DNA from: JACKEQ01 sp041389565
GTDB lineage: Bacteria; Myxococcota_A; UBA796; GCA-2862545
DNA length: 64,000 nucleotides
Direction of reading: 5' to 3'
Assembly: GCA_041389565.1 (NCBI GenBank)
Contig: JAWKRP010000040.1
Coordinates: 1 to 64,000 of the forward strand
In this document: positions 31,150-38,359 of the stretch, in pieces
Position numbering within the stretch: the first letter of the stretch is position 1
Layout: each line of letters begins with the position of its first letter
Made by a program: the position numbers and the translations under genes
Notes under the pieces: generated by a model
Seen by the model: the letters and a program-made list of their open reading frames with translations, nothing else
Told to the model about the DNA's origin: nothing
Databases searched by the model: none

Positions 31150-32024
31150 TCGCGCTCCTGTGGGGCTGCGGAGGCGCGCCCGATGGCCCGGACACCGATC
31201 CGCCGGTCGAAGACACCGACGCGGCGGCCGATGCGGCGGTGTGTGCGCGCTTCGCGGAGGTGACCGCGGGGCTCGCCGAGGGCCCGTGGTCGGGCGACCC
31301 CGCGACCTGTGATGCGGGCCTCGCTCCCCAGGAGAGCGTCGACGGCGCCCTCGCCATGATCGCGTACGCCCGGGAGCTCGCCGGGCTCGGGCCGGTGGCG
31401 CTCGACGCCTCGAACGGGCCCGCCACACAGGGGTGCGCGCTGCTCATGCACGCGAACGACACCCTGTCGCACGACCCGCCCGACACCTGGGACTGCTACA
31501 CGCCCGACGCCGCGGGGGCGGCCGGGCAGTCGCTGCTCGCCCGCGAGCCGGCACTGGGCGCGGTGCTGCAGTACCTCGTCGACTTCGGGAACGACACGAC
31601 CCTCGTGCACCGGCGCTGGCTGCTGAACCCCGGTCTCGACCGCGTCGCGCTCGGCAGCACCGATGCGTTCTCGTGCCTGCGGCTCGGATCGACCGTGCTC
31701 TCGAGCTCGGGCTGGGTGGCGTGGCCGCCGCCCGGTCGGGTGCCGCTCGGCGTGCTGTCGGAGCGGAACTCGAGCGTCGACGCCGAGGGCTGGTCGCTCC
31801 AGTCCGACAGCCTCGATCTGGCGGGCGCGACGGTCACGGTCACCCACGACGGGGTCGCGCACCCCCAGGTCGTGGAGCCGCTCCAGGCGAACCAGGGGAG
31901 CCGGTTCGGGCTGCGGTTCGTGCCGTCGGGGTTCGCGTCGGAGGCGGGCCGCTACACCGTCGAGGTCGGCGGACTCGCAGAGCCGCTCGTGTACGACGTC
32001 GTATTGGTCGACTGCGCGCCCTGA
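31146..32024 (+). CDS. CAP/SCP-domain lipoprotein, tandem paralogue
   Basis: A 292-residue paralogue of the preceding protein. The signal is very short (MIALLWGC) and the linker brief (DTDPPVEDTD). The CAP domain is conserved: IAYARELAGLGPVAL, LSHDPPDTWDCYTP, VHRRWLLNPGLDRVALG. So is the C-terminal part (WSLQSDSLDLAGATVTVTHDG, ending YDVVLVDCAP). GTG 31146 overlaps the upstream TGA (GTGA), so the pair is one operon produced by tandem duplication with loss or shrinkage of the Asp tract. Confidence 0.8.
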   Translation: MIALLWGCGGAPDGPDTDPPVEDTDAAADAAVCARFAEVTAGLAEGPWSGDPATCDAGLAPQESVDGALAMIAYARELAGLGPVALDASNGPATQGCALLMHANDTLSHDPPDTWDCYTPDAAGAAGQSLLAREPALGAVLQYLVDFGNDTTLVHRRWLLNPGLDRVALGSTDAFSCLRLGSTVLSSSGWVAWPPPGRVPLGVLSERNSSVDAEGWSLQSDSLDLAGATVTVTHDGVAHPQVVEPLQANQGSRFGLRFVPSGFASEAGRYTVEVGGLAEPLVYDVVLVDCAP

Positions 32025-32030
32025 TACACT
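32025..32030 (+). promoter_or_regulatory. putative -10 element, leaderless start
   Basis: TGATACACT holds TACACT with TG one base upstream (extended -10 form), eight bases before the ATG at 32039. It overlaps the stop of the preceding gene. There is no ribosome-binding site, so the mRNA probably begins at or next to the ATG. Confidence 0.5.
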
Positions 32031-32038
32031 CGCTCGCG

Positions 32039-33496
32039 ATGAGTGCTCGACGACTGTTGCTGTGGGTGTCCGGTGTCTCCCTGCTCGCGTGTGCCGGGCT
32101 CGGGGGCTCCCAAGGGAAGAAGCCGGGGGTGAAGGTCAACCCGGACCGTGAGGATCAGGCCGAGATCGCGCGGCTGTCGCGCGAGTACTCGGTGGCCGAG
32201 GCGATGCTGAAAGACCGCATCCGCAAGCACCCCGAAGACCACCATGCCCACCGGCTACTGGGCGACGTGAACCTGACGCGAGGGCAGGACTACACGAAGA
32301 AGTGGAAGGAGAACCTCGCACGTGCGTTCGACAGCTACGGCGAGGCGGTGACGCTGAAGCCCGACGACTGCACGTACTGGGCGCGGCTCGCGGGCGTGGT
32401 CGCGATGTCGTACCCGAACGAGCAGACGCGCATCCCGCGCACCTCGCTGGAGCGGCTCCCCCTCGATGTCGGCTGGGAACAGTGCGCCAGCGCGGCCCTG
32501 TTGGAGCTCGAGCTCGCGAAAGACCCGACTCCGGAGGAGCTCGCGGCCGCCGAGAAGCAGGGCAAGTCCCCGTGGGGCGCGCTGAACCTCGCGGCTCCGT
32601 GGATGCAGGATGCGTTCGCGCGCGTGCCGCTGTCGCACGTCGACTGGACGGAAGGCCCGGGTGCCGCCGAGTTCCGTGCGGGCGGTCCGTTCGTGGTGCT
32701 CGAGCCCCCGCTCACCGCGAAGGGCCAGGGGCACGGCTACGATCGGCCGGTGTCGGGCATCGAGCAGTTCACGCTCGGTCGGGTGTCCGAGGGCAAGGTG
32801 GTGTTCACCGACCGCAAGTTCCCGGAGCGCATCCCCGCCGAAGCCGTCACGCAGGCCCCGGCCTGCAAGCACACCGCGTGGAACGACAACGGGCCCGATG
32901 GCGTGCCCACCGGTACATGCACGGCGGGGGCGTTCGTTCGCGGGGCGTCTCCGCTGTACAACCCGTCGATCCTGAAGATCGCGGGGCCGGGGCACTACGC
33001 GCACCCGTCCATCAAGCCCGCCACGATCCCCGGCGAAGAGGTGATGTGGGAGACCGTGAAGTGCGTGGGCGGCAAGGTGCAGCGGAAGCTCGAGTACACG
33101 CCCACCTGCCCGGTCACGTACGACAAGCCGAACTGGCTCACCCGGTGGCTGCCGAAGGACAAGGTGTACGCGGCGGCCGACGACGCGCACGCGAGCCAGA
33201 TGATGAACGCCGCCGGCATGGAGGTGATCTGGGGTGAGGAGCTCTCCGAGCGCATGGTGCGCGGGGATCTGGGCATCGGCATGCCCTACGGCCTGTTCCG
33301 GTACGCGCTGCCCGACCTCAAGGGCTGTCAGGGCCGCGCCCTCCTCCAGCAGCACTACATCAACGGCGGTCAGCTCGAGTGGACGTGCGTGCAGGGCGAT
33401 ACCGCGTACACGTTCGTCGATCTGCAGCTCGTGTGGTTCGGCCCGCTCGCCGACATCGACGCGGCGATGGGCGCCGTACCCGAGGACGACGAGTGA
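32039..33496 (+). CDS. lipoprotein with N-terminal helical repeats, function unknown
   Basis: A 485-residue predicted lipoprotein (MSARRLLLWVSGVSLLAC, lipobox LLAC). Residues about 40-115 look like TPR helices (AEAMLKDRIRKHPEDHHAHRLLGD, in pieces, and ARAFDSYGEAVTLKPDD). The rest is a soluble domain of about 350 residues with conserved-looking Cys and aromatic motifs (KHTAWNDNGPDGV, GPGHYAHPSIKP) that I do not recognise. The promoter lies directly upstream. Its stop overlaps the next gene's GTG, so it is coupled to a secreted esterase. Confidence 0.75.
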   Translation: MSARRLLLWVSGVSLLACAGLGGSQGKKPGVKVNPDREDQAEIARLSREYSVAEAMLKDRIRKHPEDHHAHRLLGDVNLTRGQDYTKKWKENLARAFDSYGEAVTLKPDDCTYWARLAGVVAMSYPNEQTRIPRTSLERLPLDVGWEQCASAALLELELAKDPTPEELAAAEKQGKSPWGALNLAAPWMQDAFARVPLSHVDWTEGPGAAEFRAGGPFVVLEPPLTAKGQGHGYDRPVSGIEQFTLGRVSEGKVVFTDRKFPERIPAEAVTQAPACKHTAWNDNGPDGVPTGTCTAGAFVRGASPLYNPSILKIAGPGHYAHPSIKPATIPGEEVMWETVKCVGGKVQRKLEYTPTCPVTYDKPNWLTRWLPKDKVYAAADDAHASQMMNAAGMEVIWGEELSERMVRGDLGIGMPYGLFRYALPDLKGCQGRALLQQHYINGGQLEWTCVQGDTAYTFVDLQLVWFGPLADIDAAMGAVPEDDE

Positions 33497-34377
33497 TCGC
33501 GCTGCTGATGATGGTCGCGCTCGGAGGGCCTCCGCAGCGCGAGGTCGTGAAGATCGGCGGGATGGAGCGGTCGTACTGGGTTCAGGTGCCCGACAACGCG
33601 AAGCCGGAGGGCAAGCGCTCTGCGGTCGTGGTGTTCCATGGAGCCGGGCCCGATCACTCCGACGACAAGGGCGCGAAGTTCGCGAAGCACACGCAGATGG
33701 CCCGCGCGGCCGCGGAGTACGGCGCGGTGGCGGTGTTCCCGAACGGCGTGAACGGCGCGTGGTTCCCGCCGCAGTGGGCTCCGGAAGGGGTCGACGACAT
33801 CGCGTTCGCGAAGGCGCTCTACGACGTGCTCGTGCGGAAGTACGGCGTGCGCGACGGCCGGGTGGCGGCCGTGGGCTTCAGCTCGGGCGGGCACATGGCG
33901 ATGCAGTGGGCCTGCAACGACCCCCGTCTGGGCGGGCTGGTCGTGCTGGCGGCCGGTCTGTCCGAGATGCAGTCCCGCAAGTGCGACCTGACGGCGCCGC
34001 TGCCGACGATGCTGGTGTACGGCCGCGAAGACCCCGTGAACCCGTACCGCGGGGGCAAGGTCACGGGGGCCCGCGAGTCGCAGGGCCGGGAGGACGCCGA
34101 GGTCCTGTCGGCCGAGCGGTCCGGGAAGTTCTTCGCGGACGGGAACGGGTGCACGAAGTCGGCGAAGCACCTGCCGCTGATCGGTCCGAACGGGCGAACG
34201 CTCGGCGACATCGACCGCTACCGCGGGTGTGGGAAGGGCCGCGTCGATTTGATCTCCATCCCGGTCGGGCACGTGTGGCCGCTCGGAGGCACGCCGAACG
34301 CGGCTCGCGGAGCCTCGGCGTACATCGCGAAGTTCCTGAAGAAGCGGGTCTGGTCGAAGAAGCTCCGCGAGCCGTAG
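33493..34377 (+). CDS. secreted alpha/beta-hydrolase esterase (PHB depolymerase/LpqC-like)
   Basis: A 294-residue exported hydrolase with signal MIALLMMVALGG. Motifs: VVFHGAGPDHSD (oxyanion region), FPNGVNGAWFPP, the nucleophile Ser in GFSSGGHMAMQWAC, the acid Asp probably in YGREDPVNPY, and the His in IPVGHVWPLGG. The order matches LpqC/poly(3-hydroxybutyrate) depolymerase and feruloyl-esterase-like enzymes. Substrate is not predictable. GTG 33493 overlaps the previous stop (GTGA), so it is translationally coupled to the helical-repeat lipoprotein. Confidence 0.86.
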   Translation: MIALLMMVALGGPPQREVVKIGGMERSYWVQVPDNAKPEGKRSAVVVFHGAGPDHSDDKGAKFAKHTQMARAAAEYGAVAVFPNGVNGAWFPPQWAPEGVDDIAFAKALYDVLVRKYGVRDGRVAAVGFSSGGHMAMQWACNDPRLGGLVVLAAGLSEMQSRKCDLTAPLPTMLVYGREDPVNPYRGGKVTGARESQGREDAEVLSAERSGKFFADGNGCTKSAKHLPLIGPNGRTLGDIDRYRGCGKGRVDLISIPVGHVWPLGGTPNAARGASAYIAKFLKKRVWSKKLREP

Positions 34378-34388
34378 GTCGGTGGGTG

Positions 34389-34394
34389 TATCGT
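34389..34394 (+). promoter_or_regulatory. -10 element for the zinc-ribbon lipoprotein pair
   Basis: GTGTATCGTGC contains TATCGT, followed by GGAGG at 34401-34405 and ATG 34411. It matches the -10-like hexamer before the protease gene on the other strand. The leader is short but includes a ribosome-binding site. Confidence 0.5.
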
Positions 34395-34410
34395 GCGGCA
34401 GGAGGTGCGA

Positions 34411-34737
34411 ATGACCCTACGGTCCTGTCCTGGGTGCAACGAGCTCGTGGATGCGAAGGCCTGTGCCTGTCCCCACTGCGCGGTGACGCTGCGGGTGTGC
34501 TCCACGCGGGCGAGCCGGGCTGCCGGCGCCGCGCTGCTCGGCCTGGCCCTCGCAGGGTGTGACGGTCCGCCGCTGGAGGTCCAGCCGGAGTACGGCGTCC
34601 CCGTGGTCGACCTCGACGGCGATGGGTACCCCGAAGAGGTCGACTGCGACGACTCCGATGGTGACATCCACCCGGATGCCACCGAGACGGTCGGCGACGG
34701 GGTCGACTCGAACTGCGACGGCGAAGACGACACCTGA
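34411..34737 (+). CDS. zinc-ribbon/lipobox/MopE-motif small protein 1
   Basis: A 108-residue protein with an odd order of parts. Residues 6-24 form a four-Cys zinc-ribbon-like motif (SCPGCNEL, then CPHC). A hydrophobic stretch ends in a lipobox (AALLGLALAGC, about residues 40-50). The C-terminal half has a MopE-like acidic Cys motif (DLDGDGYPEEVDCDDSDGD, IHPDATET, GVDSNCDGEDD). If the lipobox is processed, the ribbon is part of an unusually long signal sequence facing the cytoplasm and the acidic domain is displayed outside. A tandem paralogue follows 10 bp later. Confidence 0.75.
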   Translation: MTLRSCPGCNELVDAKACACPHCAVTLRVCSTRASRAAGAALLGLALAGCDGPPLEVQPEYGVPVVDLDGDGYPEEVDCDDSDGDIHPDATETVGDGVDSNCDGEDDT

Positions 34738-34747
34738 GAGGTCTCCG

Positions 34748-35080
34748 ATGGCGATGATGTCCTGCCCGGCCTGTGCCGAGCTCACCGAAGCCACCTGTCT
34801 GTGCGCGCACTGCGGCGCGAAGCTCGGGGTGTGCAGTCCCCGGGGCTCGGTCGGCTCGGCTGCGGCCGTGCTGATGGGGCTCGCGCTCACGGGGTGCGAC
34901 AAGGTCGGGCCGCAGCCCGACTACGGCATCCCGGAGACGGGCTACTTCGACGAAGACGCCGACGGCTACAGCCCTCGCGATGGCGACTGCGACGACACGG
35001 ATGCGTCGATCCACCCCGACGCCACCGAGACCCCGGGAGATGGGGTCGACTCCGACTGTGACGGAGACGACGACACCTGA
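34748..35080 (+). CDS. zinc-ribbon/lipobox/MopE-motif small protein 2
   Basis: A 110-residue tandem paralogue of the preceding protein with the same plan: CPACAELTEATCLCAHC ribbon, a hydrophobic segment ending MGLALTGC, then DEDADGYSPRDGDCDDTD and IHPDATETPGDGVDSDCDG. The conserved spacing of ribbon, lipobox and acidic motif shows that the whole arrangement is selected rather than accidental. AGAGG precedes the ATG. It is convergent with the radical SAM gene, which ends 14 bp downstream. Confidence 0.75.
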   Translation: MAMMSCPACAELTEATCLCAHCGAKLGVCSPRGSVGSAAAVLMGLALTGCDKVGPQPDYGIPETGYFDEDADGYSPRDGDCDDTDASIHPDATETPGDGVDSDCDGDDDT

Positions 35081-35094
35081 GCCTGGGTGCGAGG

Positions 35095-36324
35095 CTACGG
35101 GGTGGCGGGATCCCAGGCTTCTTCGAGGATCTCGAAGCGCCCGAAGTCGTACGGGATGCCCTCGGCGCGCTCCTTCTGCACGAGCCTCTCCCGCCGGCCC
35201 TGCTTCTTGAGCGTGCTCGCGCGGTGGTAGCAGAACGGGTTGTTCCCGCGCTTCCCCAGCGTACAGTGCGCCGTGAACGAGCAGCCCGCGCGGCACTCGT
35301 CGGCGTAGTAGCAGGTCTTGCAGAAGCCCCAGAGCTCGTCGGTGGTGCGGGTCTCGACGAAGTTGAGCTCGGGCGTCTCGAACCAGATCTGCTCGAGCGT
35401 GAGGTCGCGCACGTTCCCGCCGACGTAGGGCGCGGTGGGGAGGCTGGGGCACGCCTTGATCTTGCCGTCGGACTCGATGCCGATGGTGTACCGGCCCGCC
35501 TGGCAGCCCCGCCAGTACGTCTCGAACGTGCCGGGGTTCGAGCGCAGCAGGATCTCGTGGGGCCCGTAGTAGCCGATGTTGTTGGACGCGAGGATGTTGA
35601 AGATGCGTCGGGGCGGGAGCCCGGCGTCGCGGGCCTGCTCGGCGTACTCGATCTGGAGGGCCGCGAGCTCGTCGACGACCTCGAGGATCTGGTAGGGCTC
35701 GAGGATCCAGTCCGGGCGGTCGGCCGCGCGGCCCATGGGGACGGTGAGCTGGCACCGCCACACCCGTGCGCCCATGTCTTGGAGGAACGCGGCGGTCTCT
35801 CGCAGGCGCGTGTGGTTCATGCGGTTGATCTGGCTGTTGGCCGTGACGATCAGCCCGGCGTCGCGGGCGTTCTTCAGCCCGGCGGTCGCGGCGAGCCACG
35901 AGCCCGGGCGATCCCGGAGCACGTCGTGCACGTCGGCCGGACCGTCGATGGAGAAGCCGACGGCCTTGAGCCCGGCTTCCTTCAGGCGCTGGGCGCGTGC
36001 GGGCGTGAAGCCGAGCCCGCCGGACTGCATGGTGACGCGGATGCCGAGCTCGGTGAGCCGGCGCACGACGTGGAGGCAGTGCGGCGAGAGGTACGCTTCG
36101 CCGCCGATGAGCGTGACCTCGCGGCACCCGAGGCGGGCGAGGCTGTCGCACACGTCGAGGAGCTCCTCGCGCGACAGCTCGTCGGGGCGCTGGAAGGCCC
36201 CGGCGCGCGAGCCGCAGTGTGCGCACGCGTGATCGCAGCGGATGGTGAGCTCCCAGACCGCGTACACGGGCGTGTTCTTGTCGGCCTCGGTGACGGTACG
36301 GACGCTGCGCGGCACTTCGGTCAT
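35095..36324 (-). CDS. radical SAM protein with SPASM-like C-terminal cluster domain
   Basis: A 409-residue radical SAM enzyme. The [4Fe-4S] motif is CDHACAHC (CxxxCxxC) near residue 30, with GGEAYLSP (GGE) near residue 78 and FSIDGPADVHD near residue 125. The C-terminal third has SPASM-type cysteines: CQAG, KACPSL, then CKTCYYADECRAGC and FTAHC, which would hold auxiliary clusters. Many SPASM proteins mature peptides or proteins by Cys- or backbone-centred chemistry. It follows two 8-Cys lipoprotein genes on the same strand, which are candidate substrates. ATG 36324 has GGAG six bases upstream. Confidence 0.88.
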   Translation of the reverse strand: MTEVPRSVRTVTEADKNTPVYAVWELTIRCDHACAHCGSRAGAFQRPDELSREELLDVCDSLARLGCREVTLIGGEAYLSPHCLHVVRRLTELGIRVTMQSGGLGFTPARAQRLKEAGLKAVGFSIDGPADVHDVLRDRPGSWLAATAGLKNARDAGLIVTANSQINRMNHTRLRETAAFLQDMGARVWRCQLTVPMGRAADRPDWILEPYQILEVVDELAALQIEYAEQARDAGLPPRRIFNILASNNIGYYGPHEILLRSNPGTFETYWRGCQAGRYTIGIESDGKIKACPSLPTAPYVGGNVRDLTLEQIWFETPELNFVETRTTDELWGFCKTCYYADECRAGCSFTAHCTLGKRGNNPFCYHRASTLKKQGRRERLVQKERAEGIPYDFGRFEILEEAWDPATP

Positions 36325-36364
36325 GCGGGTCTCCGGGCGCTGAGCCTATCGGGATGCCGCGTTC

Positions 36365-36634
36365 TCAGCCCGGTAGTGCTTGTGGGCACTCGGGGTCGGC
36401 TTCGCACAGCCTCGGGTCGCAGGCGCAGCACGCGTCGCGGTACGGGAGGGCTTCGAGCGACTGGTCGCAGCGATCGAGCTCGTCGCAGTCGTACACGGCA
36501 CCGCGGTGCTCGACCGCCGTGCAGTCGCGCGGCACCCCCTCGGAAGGCGGCGCGTTGGGGTCGACGGGCGCGGGCGTCGCGGGGGGCTCGGCGGCGCACC
36601 CGAGCGCGAGGATCAGCGGGAGGTGGCGGAGCAT
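36365..36634 (-). CDS. Cys-rich small lipoprotein B
   Basis: An 89-residue predicted lipoprotein: MLRHLPLILALGC (lipobox), a Pro-rich spacer (VDPNAPPSEG), then an eight-Cys domain (RDCTAVEHRGAVYDCDELDR in sequence, YRDACCACDPRLCEADPEC). All eight are conserved in the paralogue upstream. The ATG at 36634 is four bases after that gene's stop, so the two are one unit. The radical SAM gene follows 40 bp downstream. The even Cys count suits four disulfides; modification by the radical SAM enzyme is an untested alternative. Confidence 0.75.
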   Translation of the reverse strand: MLRHLPLILALGCAAEPPATPAPVDPNAPPSEGVPRDCTAVEHRGAVYDCDELDRCDQSLEALPYRDACCACDPRLCEADPECPQALPG

Positions 36635-36638
36635 CGAT

Positions 36639-36890
36639 CTATCCGGGGCAGGTGAGGTCTTCCTGGCACAGCCGCGGATCGCAGCGGCAGCAGGCGTCGC
36701 GGTAGGCGAGGTTCTCGGCGCTGTTGTCGCAGCGGTCGAGCACGTCGCAGTCATACACCTCGCCTCGGAGCTCGGCGGCGCTGCAGTCCGGAGGCGGCAG
36801 GGCTCCGGGCGGTGCGTTGGGGTCGACCGGACCCGGGTCGGCCTCAGTGGCGCAGGCGAGCACGAGCAGCAGGGGCAGCAGGCGGAACAT
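36639..36890 (-). CDS. Cys-rich small lipoprotein A
   Basis: An 83-residue paralogue of lipoprotein B: signal MFRLLPLLLVLAC, spacer VDPNAPPGALPP, and the same eight-Cys pattern (DCSAAELRGEVYDCDVLDRC, YRDACCRCDPRLCQEDLTC). It is the first gene of the putative lipoprotein-lipoprotein-radical SAM operon. A TAGGAT hexamer lies six bases before its ATG and there is no ribosome-binding site. Confidence 0.75.
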   Translation of the reverse strand: MFRLLPLLLVLACATEADPGPVDPNAPPGALPPPDCSAAELRGEVYDCDVLDRCDNSAENLAYRDACCRCDPRLCQEDLTCPG

Positions 36891-36896
36891 CCCCGG

Positions 36897-36902
36897 ATCC
36901 TA
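36897..36902 (-). promoter_or_regulatory. putative -10 element, leaderless start
   Basis: On the minus strand TAGGAT-N6-ATG (start 36890). It sits in the 44 bp between asnS and Cys-rich lipoprotein A, so the lipoprotein operon likely has its own promoter rather than depending on asnS read-through. Confidence 0.45.
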
Positions 36903-36934
36903 CACGTGGAGCGGGGACCCGTGCGGCTCCGACG

Positions 36935-38311
36935 CTAGAACTCCGCGCTGCCGGGCGTGCGCGGGAACGGGATGGCGTCGCGGATGTTCTGGATGCCGGT
37001 CATCCACATCAACATGCGCTCGAGGCCGAGCCCGAAGCCGCCGTGGGGCGTGGTGCCGTACTTCCGGAGCTCGAGGTACCACCACAGATCGTCGGCGTGG
37101 GTGCCGTGGAAGTCGAGCTGCTGCTGGAGCACGTCGAGCCGCTCCTCGCGCTGCGACCCGCCGATCATCTCGCCCACGCGCGGCACGAGCAGGTCGGTCG
37201 CGGCGACCGTCTGCCCGCCGTCGTCGAGGCGCATGTAGAACGCCTTCTGGTCGCGCGGGTAGTTCGTGACGAACACCGGGCGCCGGAAGTGCTCCTCGGC
37301 GAGGTAGCGCTCGTGCTCGGCCTGCATGGAAGAGCCGTGCCCGATGGGGAATTCCCACTTCCGGTCGACCGAGAGCAGGATGTCCTGGGCCTCGGCGTAG
37401 GTGACGCGCGCGAACGGCTCGGCGATGGCGGCCTCGATCTGCTCGAGCAGGCTCGGACCCTTGTTCAGCTTCACCTGCACGAACTCGAAGAACTCGAAGT
37501 CGCCCGGCAGCTGGTCGAGCACGCGCCGCGTGACGGTGCGCACGAAGTCCTCGGCGAGCGCGATGACGTCGTCGAGGTCGGCGAACGCCATCTCGGGCTC
37601 GATCATCCAGAACTCGGCGGCGTGCCGCGGGGTGTTGCTGTTCTCGGCGCGGAAGGTCGGGCCGAACGTGTACACGTCGGTGTGCGACTGGGCGAAGCAC
37701 TCGACCTCGAGCTGGCCGGACACCGTGAGGAAGGTGCGCTTGCCGAAGAAGCCCTCGGGCTTGTCGCCGGCCGTGACCTCGAACAGCTCGCCGGCCCCCT
37801 CGGCGTCGGACGCCGTGATGATGGGCGTGTGGATCCAGTGGAAGCCACGCTCCTGGAAGTACCGGTGGATCTGCCAGGAGAGTGCGTTCCGGACGCGGAT
37901 CATCGACTGGTGCGTCTTCGTGCGCGGGCGCAGGTGCGCGATGGTGCGCAGGTGCTCGAGCGACGTGCGCTTCTTCTGCAGCGGGAAGTCGGACGGGTCG
38001 CACTCGCCCACGACCTCGACGCGGTGCGCCTTGATCTCGACGGCCTGGCCGGCTCCGGGGCTCTCGACGAACGTGCCGTGCACACGCACCGCTGCGCCGA
38101 CGCCGAGCTGCTTCTTGAGCTCCTCCGGCGTGTCGTCGGCGAGCACGACCTGGACGGTGCGGGCGTCGGAGCCGTCGTAGAGCTCGAGGAAGCTCACGTT
38201 CTTCGAGAAGCGGGACGTGCGGATCCATCCGGTGGCGACGAGCTCGTTTCCGATCACGGCCTGATCGAGCAGGGTGGCGATGGGGATCCGGCGTGTGACT
38301 CCGCGCGACAT
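36935..38311 (-). CDS. asnS: asparagine-tRNA ligase
   Basis: A class IIb aminoacyl-tRNA synthetase of normal length (458 residues). An OB-fold anticodon-binding domain (VATGWIRTSRFSKNVSFLEL) is followed by the catalytic core: motif 1 around GFHWIHTPIITASDAEGAGELF, motif 2 FRAENSNTPRHAAEFWMIEPEMAF, and motif 3 GFGLGLERMLMWMTGIQNIRDAIPFPR (each read in pieces). The NSNTxRHxxEFxMxEPE motif-2 residues separate AsnRS from AspRS. ATG 38311 has AGAGGA upstream. It is the clearest housekeeping gene in the middle of the window. Confidence 0.97.
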   Translation of the reverse strand: MSRGVTRRIPIATLLDQAVIGNELVATGWIRTSRFSKNVSFLELYDGSDARTVQVVLADDTPEELKKQLGVGAAVRVHGTFVESPGAGQAVEIKAHRVEVVGECDPSDFPLQKKRTSLEHLRTIAHLRPRTKTHQSMIRVRNALSWQIHRYFQERGFHWIHTPIITASDAEGAGELFEVTAGDKPEGFFGKRTFLTVSGQLEVECFAQSHTDVYTFGPTFRAENSNTPRHAAEFWMIEPEMAFADLDDVIALAEDFVRTVTRRVLDQLPGDFEFFEFVQVKLNKGPSLLEQIEAAIAEPFARVTYAEAQDILLSVDRKWEFPIGHGSSMQAEHERYLAEEHFRRPVFVTNYPRDQKAFYMRLDDGGQTVAATDLLVPRVGEMIGGSQREERLDVLQQQLDFHGTHADDLWWYLELRKYGTTPHGGFGLGLERMLMWMTGIQNIRDAIPFPRTPGSAEF

Positions 38312-38359
38312 GGTCGTGTCCTCTGCGTGTGGGGCGCGGGACTCATATCGCAGGCGGGC

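Noticed and set aside
28012..31428. An 1138-codon open frame on the minus strand.
   Set aside because: Low-complexity Arg/His/Pro composition, antisense to the GT-C and CAP genes, which have conserved motifs.
35081..35094. AGCCT-N7-AGGCT hairpin near the convergent stops of zinc-ribbon protein 2 and the radical SAM gene.
   Set aside because: Only five base pairs and no T tract, so too weak to call a terminator.
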